Shown in pieces: positions 33,915-44,600 of a stretch of 64,000 nucleotides of DNA; position 1 is the first letter of the stretch, and each line of letters begins with the position of its first letter. The notes under the pieces were generated by a model. The model saw nothing but the letters and a program-made list of their open reading frames with translations. It ran no database searches and had not been told where the DNA came from. The position numbers and the translations under genes are program-made. The stretch comes from Azolla caroliniana (Eukaryota > Polypodiophyta): assembly GCA_043228905.1 (NCBI GenBank), contig JBHGNT010000010.1, forward strand, positions 2,418,001 to 2,482,000, read 5' to 3'.

Positions 33915-36839
33915 TTATGGCTCATCCGGAGATGATGGCAAGATGCGACCACAATTCTTGCAACAATCAACATTTGAGTCCCTTGATCTAAAGGTCAAGG
34001 CATCGCAATGCAAGCATCGCATTTTATCTGTCGCACATATTGGCAACCGCCTCCTAGCTCGACTTGCGCCTCTTTGCATTTTTCCTGTGTGTGCCTTGGA
34101 AGTGTTTGGGGAGCTGCCAATAAGATCTTGTGAAATGTTGATTGATGCTCCCCTTTTTGCACCAATTGCTTGCTTACGCCCTATGGATCCACGGTCTTCT
34201 TCGTTAGTTGGTTTCGGTGCACCTGTGTGATACACCAATGTCTCACTTGTTTCTTGAATGGACTCCATACATGCCAAAATTGTTGCACAGTCGAGGGATT
34301 GTAACCCTTGCTTAAAACATTGAATAGCCCCCTCAAGCGTTTGTAATTTCGACAAACATTCCTCCACTCGTGATGTTATAGGGTTTGTCTCCTCGACTGG
34401 TTCTACCTCTGTCTCCATTTCCGTCTCTGTGAAATGGTCATTGCGCATATAGGTTGCATGATCTATAAAAGGCAATGACCCACATAGATGTGGCATGTGC
34501 CTCTCAATAATCATCCTGATGCCAAGTATATGCTTACATTTACTCGCAGGGTCGTGGCAATCACAATATGAACATTGGAGCGATACATTATACCATACAT
34601 CCGGTTTTGTCAAGCTCAATATTTTAAACCAATATCGAGGCTCGTCCACAATATGCATTGTCGCATTATTAGTTTCATACCTCTCTAGTAGCCTTTCGGC
34701 CTCTTTAAGTCTAGTTGTTTGATCCCTACAATTTGCACGTGGTGCAAATCTACCACTCTCACATATTTCTTGTCGTTGCTTGTACCATTCAATAACAGTA
34801 CCCCCGATGCAAGTGCCAGTTTGACTGTCCCCGATTAAAACATGCACAAGATCGGTAATTGATCGGTTTATCCTCCCTCTTAAGGCAGTATATTTGATAA
34901 ACTGCCAATGTCTCTCCACAAGATTGGTAGTGTCAACATGTCCGTAGTTGAACATTCTACCAAATTTGGGCCACAGTTTCCTCCACACACATGTCAAGCC
35001 ACACCATCCTCCTTCTATATATTGCCAAACACCTGGCTTGTTTGCATATTCTACCTTTAAGTCCTCACATTGGGCATTGAATGTGGATTCCGTAATGCAT
35101 TGCATGAGTTGGCACATCCGATTATAAAGGTGGTTTCTCTCACTTGCACTTACCTTTGGCAACAAGTTGTCCAACCATGCTTTTTTTGCATGGAAGTGAC
35201 ACAACAAAAGTCGACAATGTGTTTGCGACCTTTGCCCATTTGTAACTATCCAAGATAATCGGTCTGTTGCAACCACATTACTTATGGCATTATACGATGT
35301 CCAACTTTTATCGATGACTATGGCATTTGGCCTCACATTGGGCATCCGTGCAAATATGACTCTCAAGCAAGTTTCTAAAGCTACTTGCTCATGGTTAGAC
35401 CCCTTATCAGAACTACATATCATGTACCATAATGGGATACCAACTCCCATGGCATTTGGAGCCACAGCTGCATATAATGGCAAGCCAAATTGGTTTGTTT
35501 TAAACGTGGAGTCGATTGCCCAAGAGTTGTTTATCGACAGTCGCTCACACATCTCTAACATCCATTCATCTTGGAGCACCAAGATGAACGGTTGCCTTGC
35601 GGGAGATCCATATTCACCAGGCAAGTAGGGTTGGACATGAGCCACCTTCCCAAGATCTCGGAGGGCATAGGCATCTTGCATCATCAAAGACCAATCAACC
35701 CCTGACATGGCACTCCCGATTTTTAACTTGTTGGCCATGTTATTGACCTCCTTTGGTATCATAAAGAACCTATAACTCACAAGGTCTAATGGACTAGCCT
35801 TGGACTTATGATATGCTTCCTTACGCATGCTCATCCGTGCCACGTGTCGTGCGCAACCAACATCAAAAAGGTCATCTCTACAACAACTTATAACATTTGG
35901 GGCCACTGGCAAATAGTATGCATCTGGTCTACTTCCCGGTACATGACCCGTATGAGGTCCATATATTGAAAGGGTCACTGTCCCATGGTCAACCCCGCCA
36001 TTCATTCGAGCGTTCACATGAAAAGTACACCCACATCGAGATGAATGCTTTCTACGTCGAGTGCATGGATATTGCTTGTTGGCCACACCGAATCGGTGAC
36101 AATTATACCTAGTCACATGTGCACCCCTTGTGACCCCTGTACGAAAGCGTGTGTGATACCTCAATTGAACATCTATCAACGTATCATCAACCCTATGTGC
36201 CTCTATCTTGATCACTTCTATGGGTCTAGACTTTTTATATTTCACGACACTTGTCCCCTCCATGTCAGATGGAGTTAACCTCGACACAACTTGACAACCG
36301 CATTGGTCAATCACTGCTTTCACATACGCACTAGGGATCCCATAGTCACGAAGGTCATTGGACCAATTTCTCTTTAATTCTGTCAGAGTACCTGTCAAAG
36401 AACGGTGCGATGCGCCACAATGTGACGCCAATACTATCTCCCTCCATTTCTCTACGTGCGTAATCTGAAGATGAGGCGATGCCTTAAGGTGTATTGCATT
36501 CTCACTCATAAGCGTGAGACGACTCTTCATGCGCCTCCATGCATGTAAATTAAGAGGTGCCCCCCTTGCGAGTGTGCTTAATATTTCAAATGTTACCTTA
36601 ACTTGACCTAATAAATCTTTAAGCATTAAATCGTACATACCTCTAGTGAACGCAATATACCTCGCCGAACAATACATGAAGGGATCAACCTCCTCCGCCT
36701 CTTCTTCGGATGAAGCCGACTCATAGTCTTCGGATGTAGACGAATCCAAGTCATCGTCGATGGTTGCGGAGTATGGTGATGCATAACCATCCTCAGAATC
36801 ATACAAGGACGTGATTAAATCTATTTCGTTGGGATTCAT
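33915..36839 (-). CDS. Mutator-like (MULE) transposase with FAR1/GCM1-like N-terminal finger, DDE core, SWIM finger and C-terminal zinc ribbon
   Basis: One uninterrupted 974-aa frame from ATG 36839. Residues 1-55 are acidic. About 225-305 holds a Cys/His cluster of WRKY-GCM1/FAR1 kind ('YNCHRFG', 'SSRCGCTFHVNARMNGG', 'YGPHTGH'), the likely DNA-binding part. The DDE core has Asp443 ('WAIDSTFKTN'), Asp510 ('NAIVIDKS'), the C/H motif 'LLCHFHAKKAW' (546-555) and Glu642 ('DTTNLVERHWQFIKY'). A SWIM finger follows at 759-770 (CxC...CKH in 'CDCHDPASKCKH'). The end carries a CxxC...CxxC zinc ribbon (Cys942, 945, 960, 963), which I do not recall as standard for plant MULEs. All catalytic residues are present, so it may be active. 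It cuts and reinserts element DNA in the nucleus. Confidence 0.92.
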   Translation of the reverse strand: MNPNEIDLITSLYDSEDGYASPYSATIDDDLDSSTSEDYESASSEEEAEEVDPFMYCSARYIAFTRGMYDLMLKDLLGQVKVTFEILSTLARGAPLNLHAWRRMKSRLTLMSENAIHLKASPHLQITHVEKWREIVLASHCGASHRSLTGTLTELKRNWSNDLRDYGIPSAYVKAVIDQCGCQVVSRLTPSDMEGTSVVKYKKSRPIEVIKIEAHRVDDTLIDVQLRYHTRFRTGVTRGAHVTRYNCHRFGVANKQYPCTRRRKHSSRCGCTFHVNARMNGGVDHGTVTLSIYGPHTGHVPGSRPDAYYLPVAPNVISCCRDDLFDVGCARHVARMSMRKEAYHKSKASPLDLVSYRFFMIPKEVNNMANKLKIGSAMSGVDWSLMMQDAYALRDLGKVAHVQPYLPGEYGSPARQPFILVLQDEWMLEMCERLSINNSWAIDSTFKTNQFGLPLYAAVAPNAMGVGIPLWYMICSSDKGSNHEQVALETCLRVIFARMPNVRPNAIVIDKSWTSYNAISNVVATDRLSWIVTNGQRSQTHCRLLLCHFHAKKAWLDNLLPKVSASERNHLYNRMCQLMQCITESTFNAQCEDLKVEYANKPGVWQYIEGGWCGLTCVWRKLWPKFGRMFNYGHVDTTNLVERHWQFIKYTALRGRINRSITDLVHVLIGDSQTGTCIGGTVIEWYKQRQEICESGRFAPRANCRDQTTRLKEAERLLERYETNNATMHIVDEPRYWFKILSLTKPDVWYNVSLQCSYCDCHDPASKCKHILGIRMIIERHMPHLCGSLPFIDHATYMRNDHFTETEMETEVEPVEETNPITSRVEECLSKLQTLEGAIQCFKQGLQSLDCATILACMESIQETSETLVYHTGAPKPTNEEDRGSIGRKQAIGAKRGASINISQDLIGSSPNTSKAHTGKMQRGASRARRRLPICATDKMRCLHCDALTFRSRDSNVDCCKNCGRILPSSPDEP

Positions 36840-37320
36840 CTCGAATGAATCTAACTAATCTGATTAAGAATCTAACTAATCTGGTTATAAGAATCTAACT
36901 AATCTGATTATACCTGATTAAGAATCCCCCTAATATGATTAAGACTCTAACTAATCTTATTAAGAATCTAACTAATGTGATTAAGAATCCCCCTAATCTG
37001 ATTAAGAATCTAACTAATCTTATTAAGAATCTACAAAATCTGATTATAATTGATTAAGAATCTAACTAAGATGATTAAGAATCTAACTAATCTGATTAAG
37101 AATCCCCCTAATCTGATTAAGAATCTAACTAATCTTATTAAGAATCTACAAAATCTGATTATAACTGATTAATAATCTAACTAAGATGATTAAGAATCTA
37201 ACTAATCTGATTAAGAATCCCCCTAATCTGATTAAGAATCTAACTAATCTTATTAAGAATCTAACTAATCTGATTATAACTGATTAAGAATATAACTAAT
37301 CCTGATTAGCTTTTAGAGAT
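36840..37320. repeat. AATCTGATTAAG minisatellite upstream of the MULE transposase
   Basis: About 480 bp of 'AATCTAACTAATCTGATTAAG'-type units of about 20 bp, with variants AATCCCCCTAATCTGATT and AAATCTGATTATAACTGATT. These form a higher-order repeat of about 120 bp (for example 37035 onward against 37155 onward). It begins a few bases before the transposase ATG, so it lies in its promoter or 5' UTR. Confidence 0.85.
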
Positions 37321-37542
37321 TGTGCAAAATAAGAATGTGATTAAGACGCAGAATGTGATTATAAGACAGATATTGGAGATGCAATGAGCTATGATTAAAA
37401 TGACAGAGAATGGTTTAAAGTGACAGAGAATGTGATTAATTTACATGTTAAGATGACCGTTTTTCTGGCCGTTTACATAACAGGTTGGGCGACCTGGTTG
37501 GGTGACCAAAACAAAAGATAATTAATTTTAAAAGGTTTGGGC

Positions 37543-37882
37543 AATACCACAACTTGCGATTGGTTTAAAACCATACATTCAGAACATCCACAATAATTGT
37601 TGGGAACAACATTTCCATTAACAAGTAATCGCGTTTACAATACCACAACTTGCGATTGGTTTAAAACCATACATTCAGAACATCCACAATAATTGTTGGG
37701 AACAACATTTCCATTAACAAGTAATCGCGTTTACAATACCACAACTTGCGATTGGTTTAAAACCATACATTCAGAACATCCACAATAATTGTTGGGAACA
37801 ACATTTCCATTAACAAGTAATCGCGTTTACAATACCACAACTTCCGATTGGTTTAAAACCATACATTCAGATCATCCACAAT
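37543..37882. repeat. 96-bp tandem repeat, 3.5 copies
   Basis: Units starting AATACCACAACTTGCGATTGG lie at 37543, 37639, 37735 and 37831. The first three are nearly identical; the fourth is partial, with TTCC for TTGC. The partial copy contains the stop codon of the adjacent small gene. Confidence 0.92.
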
Positions 37883-38509
37883 ATTCGGATATATTTTTGT
37901 CGATTTCTGTAGTACTTGATTTCCGGGTCCATGAATCTTTTGAGTGATCTTTGACGCTCATAACTGTTAAAGCATGCCCCCGGAATACCCTCCTCCTCCT
38001 CTATACGCATCCCTCGTGGTAGGACTACGTCTATTGCATGTTCTCTGCGTAAATGTGACTCCATGTCACTTTTTTTCCGATACCACCTTGGCGAGAGGCG
38101 GCAAAACTCAGTGTAGATACATGCACGAGCCTTGTTCCCATTTGCATCTCTTCCAACCTTATACAACAAGTCGGGACGAGGAGCAACTGTTCCTTCTGCA
38201 CATGTGTTACATATTTAAGATTGACATAAAGATTGGCATAAAGATTGAGATATTGCAACGACACCAAATCCACATACCATTTGGAGGAGCATCTTGGTCC
38301 ATTTTGTCCCCACTCGTACACATGTCGGCTCCTCGACTTCGCCAATGTCTTCTAACGAAGACCCTTTAACAAATCACGAGTCAACATACATGCATCAAAC
38401 CCTAAACCATTCTTGGGGGAGATTGGTTCGTGACATACCTCTCTTGAGTTGGATATATATCACTGTTATCGAAATCCCACCAATCTTTGTACTTGGAGTT
38501 GGAAGTCAT
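37867..38509 (-). CDS. Small three-exon accessory gene inside MULE 1, unknown function
   Basis: Inferred exons (minus strand): 38439-38509, 38278-38351, 37867-38195, giving 157 aa. Donors GTATGT (twice) and acceptors TTAG and GCAG keep one frame. The product starts 'MTSNSKYKDWWDFDNSDIY'. The last exon has 'RACIYTEFCRLSPRWYRKK', then 'MESHLRREH', a C-x5-C ... H-x4-H pattern that may be a zinc finger, followed by a basic, Tyr/Arg-rich tail ('YYRNRQKYIRI'). I do not recognise the family. It lies 5' of the transposase on the same strand. Some MULEs carry a second gene (such as maize mudrB), but I see no likeness to it. The only support is consistent splicing and a clean frame. Confidence 0.55.
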
Positions 38510-38817
38510 CTACCCCCATTCAAGTAATCAAACATTTTTTGATTTTAGTACTCAAACACACAAAATATCAAGTTTAAGCAAGCAAATCATTCAAAACCAA
38601 CAATCAAAATATAGATGATTAAATCAAGTTTAAGCAAGCAAATCTAGTGAACGCAAGATCATAATAAGTTTGATAGGCCTCACCTATAGTGTGGATAAGA
38701 GTGGTTACATCCTCTTCTAGATTATGCCTTCAAGATACTGGCTGGGATTAGAGTGGCTGGAAATCAACAAAGCCTTGCCTATTAGATCCTATTATACTTC
38801 ACTTATGGTTCGCTTAT

Positions 38818-38955
38818 CTTCTTGTCTATAGTGACTCTAAACCCTAAAGCTTAAACATGTCTATGCATCAATATGGTCCATACAATCTTCTTGTCTATAG
38901 TGACTCTAAACCCTAAAGCTTAAACATGTCTATGCATCAATATGGTCCATACAAT
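38818..38955. repeat. 69-bp tandem duplication
   Basis: A segment beginning CTTCTTGTCTATAGTGACTC occurs at 38818 and again at 38887, essentially identical, including 'AAACCCTAAAGCTTAAAC'. It lies within MULE 1. Confidence 0.9.
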
Positions 38956-39159
38956 CTTGCTTGTTTTCATTATTATTAAGAAGCGATGAATATAACATTG
39001 TGGAAGATATAATAACAAGGAGCATACCTGGGAATAGTGATGGAGGAGATCGATTTGTGATGGAGGAGATCGATTTGTGCAGCCACAGACGATTTGTGAT
39101 GGAGGAGCTCCCACCTCTTTCCCGGCAAACCCAACCTGTCAATCTCGTTTGAAAAAATG

Positions 39160-39580
39160 ACAGATTATGACAGGTTTAGGGCTTTTATAGACATCCCTAA
39201 AGGAGTCTCCCAACCTGGATAAACAGGTCTCCCAACTGTTTTAAAAATCAACAGTTGGGTGACCTGCTTCTTTTATTGAGTTGGTTGGGTGACCAACTCA
39301 ATATAAACTCTAAAGGAGTCTCCCAACCTGGATAAACAGGTCGCCCAACTGTTTTAAAAATCAACAGTTGGGTGACCTGCTTCTTTTATTGAGTTGGTTG
39401 GGTGACCAACTCAATATAAACTCTAAAGGAGTCTCCCAACCTGGTTAAACAGGTCACCCAACCTAGTTAAAAATAAACAGTTGGGTGACCTGCTTTTTTT
39501 TTTGAGTTGGTTGGGTGACCAAATCAACCAAAAATTTAAAAAAAAAACGGTTGGGAGACCTCTGACAGGGTTGGGCGACC
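39160..39580 (-). repeat. MULE 1 right subterminal array with hairpins, 113-bp period
   Basis: Repeat units of 113 bp start at about 39199, 39312 and 39425. Each contains 'GGAGTCTCCCAACCTGG', a hairpin (CAGGTCNCCCAACTGTT, 9-nt loop, AACAGTTGGGTGACCTG) and 'GTTGGTTGGGTGACCAA'. The same 11-bp word as in the left array appears here mostly inverted. Confidence 0.88.
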
Positions 39581-39725
39581 GCCTGCGCAGCTTTTTTTTT
39601 GGCGCCTTCTTCCTCTTCCAAATCGGACGGTGCAGATCACACGCGCCTTCTCTGAGCGACCTGCACCGTCTGTGGCCGCGATTCCCTCACCAGGCCTCTT
39701 TATGATTTGTGTCATAATAGACACG
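39555..39725 (-). repeat. MULE 1 right TIR
   Basis: The reverse complement of the left TIR. The core 39656-39709 differs from the left at one of 54 positions, and the palindrome is at 39626-39670. Just outside is 'AGACACGTCG', a sequence also found just outside the right TIR of element 2 (about 45177-45186). Confidence 0.88.
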
Positions 39726-39730
39726 TCGGA

Positions 39731-40078
39731 TAGGCACACACATACATTACATACATACATAGATAGGCACACACATACATTACATACATACATAGATAGG
39801 CACACACATACATTACATACATACATAGATAGGCACACACATACATTACATACATACATAGATAGGCACACACATACATTACATACATACATACATAGGC
39901 ACACACATACATTACATACATACATACATAGGCACACACATACATTACATACATACATACATACATAGGCACACACATACATTACATACATACATACATA
40001 GGCACACACATACATTACATACATACATAGGCATAGGCACACACATACATTACATACATACCTAGGCACACACATGCT
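39731..40078. repeat. (CATA)n / GGCACACACATACATTA minisatellite between the two MULEs
   Basis: Ten or so units of about 30 bp read 'TAGGCACACACATACATTA' followed by CATA repeats with GATA variants. The same unit type flanks the left end of element 1. Long ORFs on both strands here are repeat artefacts. Confidence 0.95.
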
Positions 40079-40099
40079 CGTGACTTTAACAACTACCAA

Positions 40100-40192
40100 A
40101 AAAAATTTAAGAGGGCAAGTGAGGGAATCGCGAGTGCGGACGGTGCAGGTCGCACCGTTGATGGCGCGTGCGATCTCCACCGTCCAATGTGG
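40100..40192 (+). repeat. MULE 2 left TIR
   Basis: Contains AAGAGGGCAAGTGAGGGAAT and the palindrome 40139-40184 (GACGGTGCAGGTCGC ... GCGATCTCCACCGTC, one extra mismatch compared with MULE 1). Confidence 0.82.
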
Positions 40193-40349
40193 ATAAATAG
40201 CTGACAGTGACTATCACTAGGAGCCCCGACTTTGTCACAAGGAGGCTCTGCCACGAGGAGCCCGACCAACTTTGGGTAGGAGCCCGACTCTCAAAAAAAT
40301 AAAACTAATAAAGAATAAAACAATGATATATACAACAAAAGTGAATAGG

Positions 40350-40400
40350 GTCGTGGTTATAGTTTTGTCTAAGATATGTTAGGTCTATGGTTCAAATCCT
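40350..40400 (+). other. Possible tRNA-like SINE head
   Basis: 'GGTTCAAATCC' at 40389-40399 is a perfect RNA polymerase III B-box. 'GTGGTTATAGTTTTG' about 40 bp upstream could be a degraded A-box. There is no cloverleaf, so this is at most a SINE remnant. Confidence 0.25.
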
Positions 40401-40579
40401 TTCCTTCTTTGAATTCTTTCTTTTTGGTTTTCTTCTTCATTGATTTCTTTCTTTTTTAGGGTTTCGACATTTGGTTTAGGGTATGTAGTCACTTTACACT
40501 TCATTTACATTTAAGGGGTCGTAATAGTGGTATTGAATTCAACACCTTAATTACTAAATGTGTTCATGGTGCCATAATA

Positions 40580-41646
40580 CAGTAACCATTCGGTTATGTG
40601 CGCGCCCACTTAAGTGCACCATTCTATTAAGTGCGCTTTTTATAGAGGTTAAAATCCCGATCAAAAAAATTACATTGTTCATGATGAAACTACATCAAAC
40701 GAAATTAAAACTATGTTCCAAACATTCAAAAAACAATAAAAGAAAGGAGTTTCTAACAAAAATAATAATTTAAAGAATTTGTTACGTGATGGTGGGTGGG
40801 GTCTCCTGGAAATGCACAAAGAGAAATGCAAGGAAAAAGAGAACCAAATCTCAGAATTGGTCTCTCCCGTCGTAGCGTTTGTGTGCGTGTTATGTGTTGT
40901 ATGTGTGTGTGTGTAGAATTGTGAGTAGGTAATTTTGATTCTCGTTAAAGAAAATAAACTTTCCTACTTAACCCAATTATCCTTTTCCTTTTCCGTATTC
41001 ATTCAATCTTAATTATGTTTCTTTCTTTCTCTCCCTCCCTCACTTTCTTAATTTTGTTTCTTTCTCTCCATCTCTCCTCCTCCCGCCACCGCCGCCGCCA
41101 CCTCCTCCCGTCACCACCTTCGTTCATTCTTAATTTTCTCCTTCTTTCTTTCACTCCCTCACTCCCTCCTCCCTCTCTTTCTCTTTCTGTACATCTCGTT
41201 TATTTTCTTTCTGTTCCAACCTATGCTTTCTCAGTTGCTCCTCCTCTCTCTTTTTCGGTCTCCTCCATCTCCATCTCTACTACGATTCCTCAAACCTCCC
41301 ACCACTAGGAAGAGAATGCAAAGAAAAATCTAATCATATCCAAGGAAGTTCATTAGGTAGGCCTAGCAAAAAGGCAAAAACTCAAGGTAATATGGAATCG
41401 GGAAAAAGTGATATCCAACAAGAGTATGATGAAACCATAAACATTTCAGGTCAATTATATCACATTAATCGATCACTTTTCTAATGAAGAAATATATGAT
41501 ACAAACAGAGAAGGGGAAAATTTCAAGAAACTCTAAAATTTTTCAAAAAGGCCCAATTTTTTTTAGAAAACCCCTAAATGCGCAGCTCGGTTAAGTGCAC
41601 ACTTCACCCATGCGTTCAAAGTGCGAACTTAACCGAATGGTTACTG
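40580..41646. mobile_element. Small DNA transposon with TA target duplication nested in MULE 2
   Basis: The left end CAGTAACCATTCGGTTATG and the reverse complement of the right end CAGTAACCATTCGGTTAAG are inverted copies agreeing at 17 of the first 17 bases. TA flanks each end (40578-40579 and 41647-41648), as for Tc1/mariner-type insertions. Its 1.07-kb interior is CT-rich and has no transposase, so it is non-autonomous. Superfamily assignment rests only on the TA flank. Confidence 0.65.
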
Positions 41647-41649
41647 TAG

Positions 41650-44600
41650 TCTAAAAGGTGTAAATTTGTCATCATCAAACACTTAACCATGTGTTGTTGA
41701 TCGTACCTTTGTGCCCAACTTTCAAGAGCTCATTTGCCAAATAAAAATAGAATGGCAAGCACCACTACTTCTCCCTAGATGGCCACTTAGCTTCCACAAT
41801 TATTATATGATAGTTTCGCATCAACAAGTTACAACATGATGAATTCTCATCTTTTGTAATTGTAAATCTTTTACCCTATGATCCTTCTAATCTGCATCGA
41901 GCCCTTAACACTTTTGTTCAAGTAAAGTTAGCTCGGCTATGTTTGATTGTCACTTTAATATGCAACTCACTCATGTTCCAAGTAAAGATAACTCTCATAA
42001 TTTGGGCTTTTTCTTTATTATTTGACTTTATACCATGGAATACTCTACCTATGGATCATGAGCCAACATAAGAAGATATGAGTCCACCAATAGTTGCTAA
42101 CACTATTACCACCACCATGTTAGAAGTGAACCTGAAAAGTTATATAGCTTTTAACTTCCAGCAAAAAGATAAACATGGATACAAAACCTTGAGACCTCCG
42201 ATACAAACGATGCATTGGACGACCATGATGTATCCTCCAATTCATCTTCCGACATGGCAAAGACACCATGATGCATTGTGCTCTCCATAGATGGTTGTGG
42301 TCTATTACTACGGTGATTGAAGTGAGTGAATACAATGTGATTGAGAATGCAGTGATTGAAGTGAATGTGAGCAATTATGCCAATGAATAAAGTGAATGAA
42401 TTCAAATGAATGCCAATGATTGAAGTTCGAATGAATTCCATGTGATTGATAATGCACATGAATGAAGTAGATGATTTCAGTTTCTTCAATGATCTAGTTC
42501 GAGAATAATTTCAACACTTCGAGAATGATTTCAACTCTTAGTGAATGATCGAGAATGCCAATTGTTCGTGAATGATTTATGTGGTTTGATTAATCACTAC
42601 GGTGAATGAAATCAGTGCGAGTGATTAATAGACAGTGAATGAAGTGAATGATTTCAGCTCTTAGTGAATGAGTTCACCTCTTAGTGCATGGTAGTGACTT
42701 TGGTGAATCAATTTAGTACGATTGTTAGTATGATCGTTGCAAGCCCATCATTTCACGTAGTTGGGAACCTGCCTATTAATGAGTAGGGCTCCTCATTAAT
42801 CAGTCGAGCTCCCTCTTTTGATATGAGCCGGGCTCCTCATTGGAAAAATTGGAATGTTGAAATCAATTAAGCTTCCACGTCATTCAATTAAGCTTCCTCA
42901 TGTTCGAGTCATTCATAGGCTTTTCAATAATGATGTTTTCACTATCCATATTATTGGATTTGGGGCACCTAGCACCCTTTCTTACAAAAACCCTAAACCA
43001 TCATTCAAGTTAGCACACAAACATCACTATTTATACACAATATATAGTTGAGAAATGATTCATGCCATATCTCCCTTCATAGGGTATTGTTTCACCCCAA
43101 TCCACATAAAAGTATGTGAAGGGCTTGGACCGACTAACCATCTGTACAAACCACATGCCATTTTCAATAACCACCAATATGTCAATTGCATTCAAGTTCA
43201 AATTTCACAATCCAAGCACACTAAGAAATCGTCAGATGCATGCAACAATTTTTATTGATATAGCTAAATAATTGGGTGGAAACAAGTCCATATATAATAA
43301 CATATGAAATATTCAATGGAGAAATGTGGAACATGCAGGTGTCTCCAATAGCATTTTGAATATGGCATACGAGAAGCAAGAAGAAAAAGGGATACAAAAG
43401 GAGCCCATGAAATCAGAGACACCACACAAACATGTTATTCATGGTGATTCAAATACATTGCATATTAAAATGTTTGAAATATATAAATTTTCAAATCCTA
43501 CTTTGATTACAAAGCCTATTGTATGTCTAGAACCATATTTGAGAACCTAGTCCTCTTAATAAGATACCGATGTAGAGTGGAAGACTTCAAACATTTAGAA
43601 TATGGCATATGAGAAACAAATGGTTCCATATTCAAACATGATTTCCATATTTCGAAGGATCACGTGGAAGAATTCAAACATTTAGAATATGCAGGCACAC
43701 ATACATACATGGTATTCATTGGCTATAATGACATGTCCTCATGGTGATTATATCTATGCTTACAATGCTTAACTAATCTCTGCTACATAATATTATCATT
43801 GTCGTCATCCAATAGGAAAATAACAAACCTATTATGTGTAACCACATCTGTGTGCTTGAAATAATTGCATTCCTACGTATGTAAACATGAATACATAAGT
43901 GCTCAAGATAATCGTACCTTGTGTTGTAACTAAGTACGTGAGATAATCAATGCTTGAACAAACATATTTTGTGTTTCTTTGAGCTTAGTTTCATTTGGTG
44001 GAAAACAATGAAAATGGGTTGAAAGAAAATACAAAAATGTTATTTCTAATTCAACATTTTTTCATATTGATGGTGAAATTATAACAATGCATTTATATGA
44101 TACATTTGAAAAATGAAACAACTAAGTCTCTCACCATGTTAGAATATGGAACCATGTGATCAAATGTAAATGAAAAGAAACCTTAAACGATGTAAAAAAT
44201 AAAAATAACCATGAAAATACATACCTGTTATTGCTTTCGTTTTGCGGATCGAATGTAGGTGGTTGGGAAGTGCTCGCTGGCGGAAAGTGGTGCTCCTCTC
44301 TGATTCTTCCCTCCAAATACCCTAAAACTCTCTTTTAAAAATAGATTCTAAATGAGCGATTCAGGGTTTTTATTTTTTATTTTTCCCCTAAAAAACTCCT
44401 TCCATTAGTTATAAAATTTTACAAATGAGACGATTATGTACAAATCCCTGAAGGGCCACGATAGTTCCATCTTATGTGCATGCCCACTGACTCAAGAAAG
44501 GGAGAGGACGACCATTGTTGGATGAAGGCTATTCGTTGTCTTTCAACTCCCTTGGAGCCATCATTAAGGCCATCATATTGGCTCTTCAGAGTGGCTACAA

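Larger units (their letters stand above)
33205..39730 (-). mobile_element. Mutator-like element 1 (apparently autonomous, about 6.5 kb)
   Basis: Long terminal inverted repeats bound the element. Plus-strand 33219-33272 matches the reverse complement of 39656-39709 at 53 of 54 positions, and weaker similarity extends inward to about 33355 and 39555 and outward by some 15 bp. Inside lie an intact MULE transposase gene (33915-36839) and a second small spliced gene (37867-38509), both on the minus strand, plus subterminal arrays of GGTCACCCAAC-type words at both ends. The near-identical TIRs and intact transposase suggest a young element. No 9-11-bp target duplication could be defined because (CATA)n repeats flank both ends. 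Confidence 0.85.

Noticed and set aside
39536-40180. Long ORFs on both strands rich in Cys-Val-Tyr or His-Thr-Tyr
   Set aside because: They are translations of the (CATA)n / GGCACACACATACATTA minisatellite and run through every frame; they are not genes.
41015-41308. Leu/Ser/Pro-rich 97-aa ORF resembling a signal peptide
   Set aside because: It is a CT-rich low-complexity tract inside the nested small transposon; hydrophobicity follows from base composition.
43326-43550. 74-aa plus-strand ORF in MULE 2
   Set aside because: No recognised motif or splice partner. The surrounding DNA is AT-rich and stop-dense, so it is not supported as a captured gene.
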